Source: Helianthus annuus
Taxonomy: Eukaryota > Streptophyta > Magnoliopsida > Asterales > Asteraceae
Reading direction: 5' to 3'
Length of the DNA: 64,000 nt
Assembly: GCF_002127325.2 (NCBI RefSeq)
Contig: NC_035439.2
Location: forward strand, 144,215,540 to 144,279,539
Part shown: positions 11,480 to 21,879 of the stretch, piece after piece
Position numbering within the stretch: the first letter of the stretch is position 1
Layout of the letters: the number at the start of each line of letters is the position of its first letter
Position numbers and translations under genes: made by a program
The notes under the pieces: generated by a model
What the model saw: the letters and a program-made list of their open reading frames with translations, nothing else
What the model was told of the DNA's origin: nothing
The model's database searches: none

Positions 11480-11647
11480 CAGTGGCGGAGCTAGCCCATT
11501 AATTCAGGAGTATCCTCGTATTTGTTTAGGGGTATTCTTTGTATAAAACCGAAAAAAAACCAAAAGAACCCGAAAAAGAATACACTATGAATACGGGGTT
11601 GAGCCGTAGCAAGTGCTACCCCTCTTAATACATTAGTTCCACCACTG
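11480..11647. mobile_element. hAT-type MITE (CAGTGGCGGA family), 168 bp
   Basis: Inverted ends CAGTGGCGGAGCTAGC and (reverse) CAGTGGTGGAACTAA, with a perfect 8 bp target duplication GAGAGTGG at 11472-11479 and 11648-11655. The interior includes ACGGGGTTGAGCCGTAGCAA and GTGCTACCCCT words shared with the copy at 51722-51924. Confidence 0.9.
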
Positions 11648-11729
11648 GAGAGTGGTGTGGTAAAAATCAAAAGTTGAAAGTGTTATCGGCCAATTGATGA
11701 AAGTTAAGATTATTTAAATCTAATATCCC

Positions 11730-12255
11730 ATCCCATAAAATAATATGTTTGTATTTGGAATATAGAGGGAAATAATGGTGAATGTTGTCTTGCTTAAACT
11801 GTATATACCTTTATATGGGTTGGCTTAGAACCCATACAATAATTTGCAAGTCACGAGACTTATTCCTTGCCAAATAGAATGGCGTTTTATGAACCAATAT
11901 TGGCCTAGAGATCTACAATGTTACTTTTGGAATTTAACAAAACAATGATGTGATGTATCAATATTGGCCTCCAGAGCATGTGATGGCATTTCCTATGTCC
12001 CTAACGTCTTTCTTCAAAGGATGAGATTAAAATCACATGAGATTTCTAAATGGGCCAGCCCTAAAATCCCTAACAATAAGGTCACAAGTAATGTCTTTTA
12101 GGAAGATCCGAAGAGAAAAACAACTAGTTACCAATAACGAATACAGTTATTTTGTTAATTTTGGCTTGTATGTTATTATGCTCTTGCATACCGCATACTA
12201 GTATCCAACTCGATCGATCCTACATTAATTACTCCACTTAATGATATTGTTGATT
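11730..12255. other. Intergenic, nothing recognised
   Basis: No gene or element was recognised between the TIR element and the next SINE. Confidence 0.5.
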
Positions 12256-12261
12256 TTAGCC

Positions 12262-12513
12262 AATGCTCTTATGGTGCATTGGCAGCCTCGTGACCTTTAA
12301 AAGTGGAGGTCATGGGTTCGAGTCTCGTTTGGAGAAAAAATGCACTTGGTTGAGTCAGGGTTTTAACCACAATGGGCCTTTGGGTAATGAGTTTTCCCTA
12401 GAATGGTGGCGGGCAGGTTCACTAGTGCCCTCTACTTTCGTGGACGTGGGTTGCCTTTTTCAATTGTGTTTACTCTGATGATCGGACTTTTATTGGTGGT
12501 TCTAAAAAATAAC
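12262..12513 (+). mobile_element. SINE (tRNA-derived), family 3
   Basis: A pol III promoter-like 5' region has an A-box-like GGTGCATTGGCAGCCTCG and a B-box-like AGGTCATGGGTTCGAGTCTCG, the best B-box match in the window. The body ends GGTTCTAAAAAATAAC. Similar 14 bp stretches flank it (ATTGTTGATTTTAG and AATTGATTTTTAAG), a weak target duplication. The plus-strand open frame across it is incidental. Confidence 0.75.
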
Positions 12514-13312
12514 AATTGATTTTTAAGTTCCAAGGCAATTTACACGCTCAAGTGATCAACCTCTTTCACTACTACAAAAGTACTCATCCACAATCATTAT
12601 TATTATAATGGTAGTAAATCAATCACGGACATGACATGGATAAATTTGCTTGCGGACGGATATATAGACATGAAAATAATCTTTATCGTTTATTGTAGAA
12701 ACGTCACCTGAGATACGTCCTTAAGCTGGATGATCCGATTGTGAATAGCCTGAACTTTGGTCTGCAAAATAGAACACTTTTAAGACTCGTTACAGGAATG
12801 AGGTTATTTCTGTAACCACCTTCTGGCGTGAGAATAAGTATTCGTAGTTGGGAGTAAAAGTCTTTGAAGGAGGGATTGAGTGAGTTTACCTTGAGATTGC
12901 ATCCTCTATTTATACTTTTTGGTGAATTAGGGTTTCCCCTTAAATCAGAGAGTCGGTTGTGCAACGTCTCCTACTTTCTCAGTGATCATGCAAATCTTCT
13001 ATTTGTATGGGGATATTTAGATATTATTGTTATTAATATCCTTTATTAAATGATGGTTTGCCCGACTCGGGATGACCGAGCCGGGTCATTCCTCCACATT
13101 TATCAAGTTAGTTTGGACTATTTTTTGTGACCTTAATGAGTTTGCTACATATGAAGCCTGTTCACATCTTGTATTTTAAACTAATAGGAAATAGGAAATG
13201 ATTATATCTCATACAATTATCTAGCATTACTAATTGTAGATATTTTCATATGTAAAGATTTTTACGAGATATAATAATTTTTATTAGTTTCAAATGTCTG
13301 ATGTGAACTAGC
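12514..13312. other. Possible old LTR-like remnant
   Basis: The stretch about 12700-13085 has leader-like texture: CCTCTATTTATACTTTTTGG (a TATA-like word), GGGTTTCCCC, then CGGGATGACCGAGCCGGGTCATTCC. No second copy exists in the window and no protein domain is attached, so the call is tentative. Confidence 0.3.
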
Positions 13313-13468
13313 TTCATCTATAACTCATTACAGTAACAACAATTACTCCAAATAAATTCCACTCTGGTTAAAGAAACCCATTTGTGTGGATTCATCTATA
13401 ACTCATTACAGTAACAACAATTACTCCAAATAAATTCCACTCTGGTTAAAGAAACCCATTTGTATGGA
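13313..13468. repeat. Tandem duplication, 2 x 78 bp
   Basis: The unit starting TTCATCTATAACTCATTACA at 13313 is repeated immediately at 13391, with one visible difference near the end (TGTGTGGA versus TGTATGGA). No function is evident. Confidence 0.9.
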
Positions 13469-13827
13469 TAAAAACGTGTCACATGTTACACTTTTTGGCA
13501 GTTACATTTTTCTGAATCTGTGTACATTTTTCTTGTCAGAAGAGAGAGAACAGAGAATGTGTCAAAATTTTTCAGCCTTATATTTTTTTTAACTTCATAT
13601 GTTACACATTTTATGGATTTTGATAACAATTTTTTTTTTTCAAAATTTTGAATTTCAACCTTTACAATTTTCAAAATTTTACAAATGTTTTTAGTTTTAC
13701 AGTGCACATAACAATGTGTTACATTTTTAAGAAGTTTTTTTTTGTGGGATAGGCACACTTTTGTGTCAGAATGTAACAAATTCGAAAAAACACTTTTTGT
13801 CATAATGTTACAATTTATAGAAAAATA
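13469..13827. other. Intergenic, no gene
   Basis: T-rich on the plus strand, producing a lysine-rich 123-codon frame on the minus strand (13486-13857) without any family similarity. It ends where the duplicated flank of the Ty3 locus begins. Confidence 0.5.
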
Positions 13828-14185
13828 CCTTTTTGTACTTGATTTAATCTCCACCATAGATTAAATGAATAGATAGCGGAGATGATATTTTCTTGGGTTT
13901 CTTATCTCACCAAGGTTTTCATTTTATCCTTTCTATATACATATATATTCCTTCCACTATTTATAGATACAAAATACTATTACATTTTAAAAATTTTACG
14001 ACAAATAATGCTAAATATTTGTATGAGATAATCATTCCAATTAGAAACATGTGAATAACATTAAAACCATAGTATAGAACAACATAATCTTTCTTTTCTT
14101 AAATGAGTAAACTGCGGTTTACGTTCCTGTGGTTTATTCCTACCGACACTTTTCAACCCTAGTTTCAAAATCCGTCAATTTTACC
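13828..14185. repeat. Left flank of Ty3 locus, copy 1
   Basis: This 358 bp segment ends with TTACC next to the first LTR. It appears again, identical as far as I can read, at 28003-28360 directly before the third LTR. Its last 80 bp (14106-14185) are the left terminal repeat of the MULE-like element into which the LTR element inserted. Confidence 0.9.
14181..14185. repeat. Target-site duplication TTACC (left)
   Basis: The 5 bp TTACC touches the outer TG of the first LTR. The partner TTACC is at 29838-29842 after the CA of the third LTR. A third copy at 28356-28360 belongs to the duplicated left flank. Confidence 0.9.
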
Positions 14186-15664
14186 TGTCACGACCCCCGA
14201 CCCACCCGGGACGGAATCGGGAGCCGCGAGCAGTCCAGTGGTACCCGTGGTATCTGATTTATGCGGCAGCGGAAGTCTTTTATTACAGGATCTTTTCACC
14301 GTAAAATACTCGTTTAATATATTATACAAAGTTTTAGGGATAAATTCCCATAATTTACAATCAGTTGATTTCACACAGAAATCATTATTTTCCAAAACAT
14401 GTTTTATTTATTTATTCATAATGAGCCACTTCTCTGAGCTTGTAGTGCTTTACTGCACTTTTCCTGGATCACACAGATCACCTGAAACATGTTTGAAAAA
14501 GGTTTTGTCAGCGGGGAAATACTGAGTGAATCATTCTGTTTTCTAAAACGACCCGTTAGTTATAAATTACAGTATTAAGGGGAATTACAATGTTTCTGAT
14601 ATCAAACCAACTACCCACAGTATTTGTCACTCGACCAACCATTGGCTAGCCCATTTGTCCAACGGTGTCTGTGACTGTGGTCAGATCACCCCTTGGCCAC
14701 CCGTTTGTCCAAGTGTGACGGGAAATAAGTAATGTATACAAAACCCCACATACCGGCTGTAATATGGTGATTACATAGACTTAATCCCTGTAATTATAAC
14801 CTTTGAAAATAACTTGGAGTTTTGTAAACTTACTCACAAACTGAGAGAAAACAGTTTAAAAAGAAGAATGACTCACATTGCAGATTAACGAGCAATAGAT
14901 AAGCCTACTGATTAGCCTTGATTAACCTAAACTAACACAATGCACACACAGGCAGGTTAGTAACTAATACAGCAGTTACGTCAATTCACGAGATTAAAAC
15001 CCTCATAACGATTAATCAGTGCGATACTCGATAATTCAATCGGATTCACAACGAATAACAGAGCATAGTCCGAATTCGAACAGCACTCTAATATTCAAGT
15101 CGAAATCACGACGAATAATCAAAGTACAAGCTCAATTGAGCAGCACCCGGATTATTGTTGGATAGTTATAATCGATCGGACGTTGAATCGTAATAGCGAT
15201 CGAGTTATTACCCTGATTGTGGCAGCACCTCGTGATTAGTGTGTGTGTGTGTTGGATGTTTCTGTAATAACTCAGTCTACGTAACTCGAATTTCCGTCGT
15301 TCCAAAGACAGATTTCAAGTTCCAAGGCCTAGTATTTATAGGTGAAATTGGACTCCCCCGCGTGTCGCGGAAGAAGTCGTGACCCCTGTCGCGACTCGCC
15401 TGGGGTGCACATCTAGCCTAGAGTAGCCTTGTCGTGGGTATAGGTCTGTTGAGTTGCCAGTTCGTAAATTTTCAGTTTGTACACGCGTTTTAGAGATAAT
15501 TATCAATTTAGGGTTTAACCCCCTTGAGTTTTATGGGCCCTAATCCTGATTCTGATTATTCTGAAAATATTAGGGTTAGTGCAAAATTACTTGGGTGTCT
15601 CAATTAGGGTTTTCTTATTGACTAATTATTGTCCTAATTATTGATTTTAGTGGCAGTTGTTACA
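14186..15664 (-). repeat. Ty3/gypsy LTR 1 (3' LTR)
   Basis: 1479 bp bounded by TGTCACGACC...GTTACA, so it has the canonical TG...CA ends. In the element's minus-strand orientation it is the downstream LTR, preceded by the polypurine tract. No difference from LTR 2 was found by eye. LTR 3 differs at seven bases and one GT unit. A TATA-like TATAAATA is at 15333-15340 on the minus strand. Short frames inside the LTR are incidental. Confidence 0.95.
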
Positions 15665-15677
15665 TCCTCCCCACCTT
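15665..15677 (-). other. Polypurine tract of element 1
   Basis: Read on the minus strand it is AAGGTGGGGAGGA, directly abutting the TGTAAC start of LTR 1. This is the expected primer site for plus-strand DNA synthesis. Confidence 0.9.
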
Positions 15678-15700
15678 GAGAAAAATCTCGTCCTCGAGAT

Positions 15701-17621
15701 TTACTGAAATAGATGAGGGTACTTTCGCTTCATTTCCGATTCCAGTTCCCAAGTGTACTCTGGTCCTCTCTTAGATTCCCATTTGACTTTTACTAGCACT
15801 AGTCGTTTGTGCTTGAGAAACTTGATCTTCCGGTCTTCTATTTGTTAGGGGTTTCTCTACGAATTTCAGCTTTTCATTTACCTCTATATCTTGAAGAGGT
15901 ACTACTAGGGATTCGTTTGATAAACATTTCTTGAGATTGGATACATGAAATACATCATGTACTCCAGCTAACTCTTCTGGTAGTTGTAAACGATAAGCTA
16001 CTGGTCCTATTCGTTGAATCACGGGGAATGGTCCAACGTACCTTGGACTTAGCTTTCCTTTCTTTCCGAATCGTACTACTCCTTTCCAAGGAGAGACTTT
16101 TAAAAGTACTTTATCTCCTACTTGGAATTCGAGTGGCTTGCGACGATTGTCTGCATAGCTTTTCTGACGATCTCGAGCCGTTTTCAATCTTTCCTTGATC
16201 TGAGTTATCTTGTCAGTAGTTTCTTGTACAATTTCAGGACCTGATAATTGACTTTCTCCGATTTCTGCCCAACATACTGGAGTTCTGCACTTACGTCCGT
16301 ACAGTGCTTCGAATGGTGCAGCTTCGATGCTTGAATGATAACTATTGTTATAGGAGAATTCAATTAATGGCAAATGGCTATCCCAATTACCACCAAGGTC
16401 AATTACACATGCTCGGAGCATGTCTTCTAGAGTTTGTATTGTCCTTTCACTCTGTCCGTCTGTTTGTGGATGATAAGCAGTACTTAGATTTAGTCGAGTT
16501 CCCATTGCTTTCTGAAAACTTGTCCAGAAATGAGAAGTAAAACGACTATCTCTATCTGATATAATAGAGAATGGGACTCCATGTAGGGATACTACTTCTT
16601 CCACGTACAGTTGTGCTAACCTTTCCATGCTAAAGGTTTCTTTCATTGGTAGGAAATGAGCTGACTTGGTTAATCGGTCTACGATTACCCAAATCGCATC
16701 ATTACCTTTTCTGGTTCTGGGTAACTTGGTAACAAAATCCATTGTTATGAGTTCCCATTTCCATACAGACATTTCTAACTGTTGTAGTAGTCCTGAAGGT
16801 TTCTGGTGTTCAGCTTTAACTTGTGAACAAGTTAAGCACTTGGATACGTATTCAGCTATATCCTTTTTCATTCCTATCCACCAGAAATTCTTCCTTAAAT
16901 CTTGATACATTTTATTGTTTCCTGGGTGCATGGTATACCTAGATTTATGGGCTTCTTCTAAAATCTTATTTCTTAACTCTCCTCGCTTAGGTACCCAAAT
17001 TCGTTTCTTATGGAATTTCCAAATTCCATCATTTCCTTGTTCTAGTTCTTTTAGGTAACCTTTCATTCCTTCAGCATCATCTTGGATTGCTGTTTTCTGA
17101 ACTTCTTTGATTTGTGCCATTAAATCTACTTGTAGATTTATCCTCAGAGCACGGACTCGTTTCTGTTTCTCATGGTACTTACGACTTAAGGCATCTGCAA
17201 CTACATTTGCCTTTCCTTCGTGATATTGGATATCACAGTCGTAATCGCTTAGCATCTCCATCCATCTTCTTTGCCTCATGTTTAACTCTTTTTGCCCAAA
17301 TATATATCTTAAACTCTTATGATCTGTATAAACAGTAAACTTACTTCCATACAGATAATGTCTCCATATCTTAAGGGCAAAAATTATGGCTCCTAATTCT
17401 AGATCATGAGTCGTATAATTTTCTTCGTGCTTTTTCAATTGTCTAGAAGCATACGCAATTACCTTCTTGCGTTGCATTAACACACATCCATAGCCTAATT
17501 TTGAAGCATCACAATATACTTCAAAATCTTCTGTTCCTTCTAGTAAAGCTAAGATTGGTGCATTCGTCAATCTATGCTTTAAAATCTTAAAGGCTTCTTC
17601 TTGTCTAGGTCCCCCATTCAA
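15701..17621 (-). CDS. Ty3/gypsy pol, RNase H and integrase part (frameshifted), copy 1
   Basis: The 616-codon open part (15771-17621) begins with a TTG, not a real start: it is the continuation of the polyprotein after a frameshift. Numbering from there, RNase H is at about 20-150 (YCDAS with Asp38, [19 protein letters not shown]). The integrase zinc finger follows with His225, His232, Cys262 and Cys265, then the core with Asp295, Asp356 and Glu392 (35 residues between the last two, as in DD35E enzymes) and the [10 protein letters not shown]...VHDVFHVS tail. A second frame change near 15841-15843 ends the long frame early. In the next frame a chromodomain-like WE...YTWELE tail reads to a stop at 15701. 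It makes the nuclease and integrase that insert retrotransposon DNA, but as read it cannot be made in one piece. Confidence 0.9.
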
Positions 17622-20190
17622 ACTTAGCAGCTTTACAGGTTAACTTAGTTAATGGTACGGTTATCTTAGAAAAATCTTTGATAAATCGTCTATAGTATCC
17701 AGCTAAGCCTAGAAAACTTCTTATCTCCATAGCTGTTTGTGGGACTTTCCACTTTGTAATTGCTTCTATCTTAGCAGGATCTACATGGATACCTTCATGA
17801 TTTACCACATGACCTAAGAATTGTACTTCTTGTAGCCAAAATTCACATTTCGAGAATTTGGCATAAAGCTTTTCTTTTCTTAACAAGGTTAAGAGAACGT
17901 GTAAGTGTTCACAATGTTCTTTTTGACTTTTGGAATAAATAAGTATGTCGTCGATGAAAACGATCACAAATTTATCCAAGTATGGTTTACAGATTCGATT
18001 CATCATGTCCATGAATGCTGCTGGGGCATTTGTTAATCCAAAGGGCATGACTGTAAACTCATAATGACCATACCTAGTTCTGAAGGCAGTTTTAGGTATG
18101 TCTTCTTCTTGTACCTTCAACTGATGATATCCAGATCTTAAATCTATCTTAGAGAAATACCTAGCTCCTTGCAATTGATCAAAAAGATCATCAATCCTAG
18201 GTAGTGGGTATCGATTCTTAATCGTAACCTTATACAATTCTCTATAATCGATACACATTCTCATCGATCCATCTTTCTTTTTCACAAACAATACTGGTGC
18301 ACCCCAAGGGGATGAACTCGGTTGTATGAATCCTTTGCTTAATAATTCATCTAATTGCTTTTTCAATTCTAGCATTTCGGTAGGTGCTAATCTATATGGT
18401 GCTTTGGCTATTGGTGCAGTACCTGGAATTAAATGAATTCTAAACTCTACTTCTCTATCAGGTAGTAACCCAGGTAATTCTTCTGGAAAAACGTCTGGGT
18501 ATTCTGAGACTATTGGAATATCCTGAAGTTCCTTATCTTTAGTGTTAATGTTTACTGAAATCATATACACCATTTCCTGCTTTTTCGAATAGCTTGCCAA
18601 TTTCATTACTGAGATAAATTTCAGTGGCCTTCGAGGTTTATCTCCAGTGATTAAAATTACTTCTCCTGTAGGGGTTTGAATTTCTACTGCATTTTTGTCA
18701 CATAGGATTCGTGCATGGTTGGCTATTAACCAATCCATTCCTAATACTACATCGAATCCGGCTAAATTCATTGGTAACAGATTTGCAGAAAACTTATGGC
18801 CTAATAGTTCTATTTTTCCTTCTTGCCAGATTTTATCTATGTTTACAGAATTTCCTTCTGCGGTTTCAACTGTGAAAATTTGCCTAAGAGTGGTTAACGG
18901 TAACTTAAGAGCTTGACAAAATGAAGTATTAATAAAACTTTGGTTCGCACCAGAGTCAAATAATACTTTTGCAAATACGTCATGTACTAGGAACGTACCA
19001 GCTATCACATCTGGAATGAGTTCGGCCTCTTGAGTGGTCAGCTGGAATGCACGCGCATTTTTCTTGGTTGCTCCTTCAGCGGGTTTAGCTTTGTTGTCTA
19101 CTGGTTTAGCTAGCTTAGGACATTCGGATTGAAAATGTCCCATTTCTCTGCAGTTATAACAAATTCTTGTTTTCTTCCTGCAGTCTTCTTCACGATGTCC
19201 TTTTGCCTTGCAAAAATTGCAAACTATATTGCATTGTCCATAATGCTTCTTTTTGCAATTTCTGCAGAAAGGAGGTGATGAGGATTGCCCTGTTCCTCTT
19301 TTCTTGGTATTACCCATACGAAATCCTTGGGTAATCTTCTGAGCTATTTCCTTCTTCCGGCCTTCCTCTCTTGTGCGTACCAATTCATCTGTTAGGGTAT
19401 TAGCTAATTCTACAGCATCGTCAATGGTACGAGGTCTCGCAGCTTTAACGATGTTTCGGATTTCACTAATTAACCCCCAGATGTAACGGGAAATGAGTAC
19501 CGGTTCTGGCGAAGCCAGTGTTGGCACCACCCTTGCGTATTCAAAGAATGTCGAAGTATAGCCCCGACAATCTACCCCTGTCATGCGGTGACTTAGGAAT
19601 TCGTTTGCCATTTGATCTTTTTCATATTCGGGACAGAATTTTCTTTCTCCAAGATTCTTAAATTCTTCCCAACTCATGGCATAGGCTATCCTTCTCCCTT
19701 TTGCCTGGAGGACCGTGTTGCACCATTCTAGTGCTCCTTCTTTGAACAGATTTGATGCATACATCACTTGATCCTCTTCGGCACATTTGCTTATTGCAAT
19801 TACTGCCTCGGTTTGCTCTAACCAACGCAGTGTTGCAGTTGCCCCTTCATTACCTGCAAATTCTGCGGGTTTGCAAGCAAGAAATTCTTTGTAAGTGCAA
19901 CCAGGCGTTGCAGCTTTTATTCTCTTAGGGAGTGGGGCCTGTTGCGGATCATGATCGTCATGATTGCCGCCTCCATTTATGCTGTTACTGCCGTTATCTT
20001 CCGGAATACGTTTACTAGGAATTAATTGTGGTTCGGCAGGTTTTTGAATAGCAGCCACAATTTCTGGAATAGCATGGGCTATTCCTTGGGCGATAAAGTG
20101 CTCTATATCTTGTCGGGTGATATATTGATCTTCTGGTTCTTGCTCAGATTGATTTACTTCATTAATTGGTTCATTGTTAGCGTTTTCCAT
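17605..20190 (-). CDS. Ty3/gypsy gag-protease-reverse transcriptase, copy 1
   Basis: 861 codons from an ATG at 20190. Gag capsid lies at about 95-290. Two CCHC knuckles follow (Cys324, Cys327, His332, Cys337 and Cys344, Cys347, His352, Cys357), preceded by an extra CRNC...C cluster. The aspartic protease has DSGA at 412-415. Reverse transcriptase spans about 590-770 with the catalytic FIDD at 745-748 and [10 protein letters not shown]. The frame stops just after the RT/RNase H hinge, where a run of five G (minus strand, near 17610-17614) puts RNase H in another frame; related elements are continuous here. Integrase-last order and the C-terminal tail suggest a chromovirus of the Tekay/Del type. 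It lies on the element's sense strand behind the 5' LTR (LTR 2). Confidence 0.93.
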   Translation of the reverse strand: MENANNEPINEVNQSEQEPEDQYITRQDIEHFIAQGIAHAIPEIVAAIQKPAEPQLIPSKRIPEDNGSNSINGGGNHDDHDPQQAPLPKRIKAATPGCTYKEFLACKPAEFAGNEGATATLRWLEQTEAVIAISKCAEEDQVMYASNLFKEGALEWCNTVLQAKGRRIAYAMSWEEFKNLGERKFCPEYEKDQMANEFLSHRMTGVDCRGYTSTFFEYARVVPTLASPEPVLISRYIWGLISEIRNIVKAARPRTIDDAVELANTLTDELVRTREEGRKKEIAQKITQGFRMGNTKKRGTGQSSSPPFCRNCKKKHYGQCNIVCNFCKAKGHREEDCRKKTRICYNCREMGHFQSECPKLAKPVDNKAKPAEGATKKNARAFQLTTQEAELIPDVIAGTFLVHDVFAKVLFDSGANQSFINTSFCQALKLPLTTLRQIFTVETAEGNSVNIDKIWQEGKIELLGHKFSANLLPMNLAGFDVVLGMDWLIANHARILCDKNAVEIQTPTGEVILITGDKPRRPLKFISVMKLASYSKKQEMVYMISVNINTKDKELQDIPIVSEYPDVFPEELPGLLPDREVEFRIHLIPGTAPIAKAPYRLAPTEMLELKKQLDELLSKGFIQPSSSPWGAPVLFVKKKDGSMRMCIDYRELYKVTIKNRYPLPRIDDLFDQLQGARYFSKIDLRSGYHQLKVQEEDIPKTAFRTRYGHYEFTVMPFGLTNAPAAFMDMMNRICKPYLDKFVIVFIDDILIYSKSQKEHCEHLHVLLTLLRKEKLYAKFSKCEFWLQEVQFLGHVVNHEGIHVDPAKIEAITKWKVPQTAMEIRSFLGLAGYYRRFIKDFSKITVPLTKLTCKAAKFEWGT

Positions 20191-20454
20191 CTGCTAATTA
20201 GTAGGAATTTATTAATGTCTAACTTATTAATAACAATTTAGCACAGATGAATACATAAATTACTACAACATACAAACATAACCAAAATTGTCGATTTCTC
20301 GACTTTCATTTTGTTATTGTATATTGTATATGCCTCCGTACACACCATATCTTACAAGGTTTTATTGCCCATTTTACAGAATCAGTTTTACTATATTAGT
20401 TATAATACAGAAAACTTTTTCCAGCCCTTCCTATCTTTTGGTCTACTGGCAGTT
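20191..20454 (-). other. Leader between extra ORF and gag
   Basis: AT-rich spacer of the retrotransposon, partly shared with copy 2. The identity between the two internal regions ends at 20302 (27996 in copy 2). No feature was recognised. Confidence 0.6.
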
Positions 20455-21219
20455 TCAGTAACGACGCTCCCTCTCGTCGTACTTCCAAGAGATCTGCTCC
20501 CCCATTTCCCGGATCCTATTCCCGGTGCCTATCAGTTCTTCACCGAACTGACGTAACTCAGCTAAATTTTCATAGCTCATTGGCGGATTAGGGATAGGTT
20601 CTGGATTAAACTGTGGGAGAAAACTATAGGGACTATTAACTATATTTTGGAATTGCCAGTCATTAGTCCACCATTCCTCCATTTGGCCTAATGGTCTGGT
20701 GTGAACTAGTGGGTCTGGAATAGCTGGTCCTAGGTTTAGTGGGAATTGGGCTGTAGCAGGATAAGAGAAGAGATTATCGTTGATAGGCTCTAAAACATCA
20801 CAATTATCCAGTAGGCGGTCTATTTCGTCCTGGAACGTGATTTCCTCAGACTGTTTAGAGCTTTCTCCGATCTCTATTCCCTTTTGCTTTAGGTCTATTC
20901 CTAATTCCTTTTCTGGTGGTTTTGAACTTTCTCCAGTTTCTATTTCCTTTCCCTTGTTCATGCTCACAGGATTTTCTATTTTAGGAAGTCTCCTAGTGGC
21001 TGGTTTCCTACGACGTACTTGCCTCCACCCTACGTATCTTCTTTTCGTTTTAGGTTTGGCTTTTTCCAGCGATGGAGCTTTGAATTCCACAGGTTCTTCT
21101 ATGTCAGCAATGTAACCAGTAAAGTCGTAAGAGACTTCGATAGGCACTGGATATAAGTTGAGATTCTGGAATGCTTCCGACATCTCATTCATGCTGCATA
21201 GTATATATGCAAAATACAA
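20455..21219 (-). CDS. Extra ORF upstream of gag in the Ty3 element
   Basis: A 254-codon frame on the element's sense strand, between the primer binding site and gag. The product is not recognised. It is hydrophilic: a basic stretch (KAKPKTKRRYVGWRQVRRRK, about residues 54-73), two similar acidic/serine repeats with EIETGESSK and EIGESSK near 95-120, then a Pro/Asn/Trp-rich half (MEEWWTNDWQF) and a charged C-terminus. There is no transmembrane segment or zinc knuckle. The start could be the internal Met of MNEMSEAF instead of the first Met. Extra frames at this place are known in Ogre/Tat elements but are not usual in chromoviruses. It is missing from copy 2. Whether it is translated is unknown. 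Confidence 0.6.
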   Translation of the reverse strand: MYFAYILCSMNEMSEAFQNLNLYPVPIEVSYDFTGYIADIEEPVEFKAPSLEKAKPKTKRRYVGWRQVRRRKPATRRLPKIENPVSMNKGKEIETGESSKPPEKELGIDLKQKGIEIGESSKQSEEITFQDEIDRLLDNCDVLEPINDNLFSYPATAQFPLNLGPAIPDPLVHTRPLGQMEEWWTNDWQFQNIVNSPYSFLPQFNPEPIPNPPMSYENLAELRQFGEELIGTGNRIREMGEQISWKYDERERRY

Positions 21220-21505
21220 GAATGCAATGTTAAAACTTTAGAACAAAGTTTAACAAACAAACACTGAAGTTTTATTGCATACTAATTTATACAAAGGGCA
21301 ACAGAAATAAACACACTAGGACTTTATTTATTTACTGGATTGTGATTTCTCTTACTAGACCCAACTTATCGGATATTTAGAGATTGGCATTTTCTGCTAC
21401 AGTAGCTAGCATATAGAGATTTGCCCATTTCTTGTCTATTTTATCTTCCCAAGGTGTACTATTACCCAACTCTTGGACTTCTGGGTTAAACCTAACTCTC
21501 TTGGT

Positions 21506-21617
21506 TCAGGGTTTCTTTTTCTCCTGACTCTTTTTAAGTATCGAATCCCTTTTCTCTGGGGAAAGAGGATTCTCATAGTTTGCCTTGCGGACAAAGATTC
21601 CTTCTTCTAGGTTTACT

Positions 21618-21656
<39 letters not shown>

Positions 21657-21709
21657 GAAGATGCAATATCTACTTTGTGGTAAATAGCAGACAGCTTTTG
21701 TTTACCCAT
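21506..21709 (-). CDS. Short leader ORF with poly-lysine run
   Basis: 67 codons starting MGKQKLSAIYHKV, about 150 bp after the primer binding site, so it would be the first ATG frame of any full-length transcript. A run of about 31 T on the plus strand (around 21620-21651) is read as a long AAA tract (poly-Lys) between SSS and PVNLEEG. The flanking residues look non-random and lysine-rich, and could be the start of the same extra protein as 20455-21219, broken by decay. Equally, it may be a chance frame over an expanded A tract. Confidence 0.4.
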
Positions 21710-21862
21710 ACTGTAATTAACAAATAATCAGTTAATACAATAAATAATCACAGAATGATAACTAGTAGGATTAAGTATTTTGTCAAATACTTAATTCCGT
21801 AAATAGGCTTAAATCAGTGGCTCGATCAGTGGCTCAATTTAATTATTAATTATTAATTATTA

Positions 21863-21874
21863 GCTCTGATACCA
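21863..21874 (-). other. Primer binding site for initiator tRNA-Met
   Basis: On the minus strand the sequence is TGGTATCAGAGC, the standard plant LTR-retrotransposon site complementary to the 3' end of initiator tRNA-Met. It begins five bases after the CA-side end of LTR 2, which fixes LTR 2 as the 5' LTR of element 1. Copy 2 has no equivalent. Confidence 0.95.
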
Positions 21875-21879
21875 CCTTC

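Larger units (their letters stand above)
11123..11729. mobile_element. TIR element with TGACGTGGCA tandem core
   Basis: The ends form an inverted repeat: GGGATATCAGATTTAAATAA at 11123 matches the reverse complement of the right end at 11729 over about 45 bp with mismatches, continuing through AACTTTCA and CCGATA. The core, about 11268-11425, is a degenerate tandem of GCTGACATGGCA / GACGTGGCA units. No target duplication was found. A hAT MITE (11480-11647) sits inside. The class is uncertain; it may be MULE-like. Confidence 0.6.

Noticed and set aside
12262..12330. tRNA gene
   Set aside because: A- and B-box-like words are present, but the cloverleaf arms do not close and the sequence continues as a SINE body with an A-rich tail.
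14165..14525. Small proteins encoded in the LTR (both strands, repeated in all three LTRs)
   Set aside because: They fall entirely in LTR sequence, overlap on opposite strands and match no family; their repetition only reflects the repeated LTR.
16304..17338. Plus-strand frames antisense to pol
   Set aside because: They are opposite-strand shadows of the integrase and RNase H coding region.
18695..18916. Plus-strand frame antisense to protease
   Set aside because: Shadow of the gag-pol frame; no independent support.
21506..21709. Lysine-rich nuclear protein of the host
   Set aside because: It lies between the primer binding site and gag of the retrotransposon and its poly-Lys is an A tract, so it is element leader sequence rather than a host gene.
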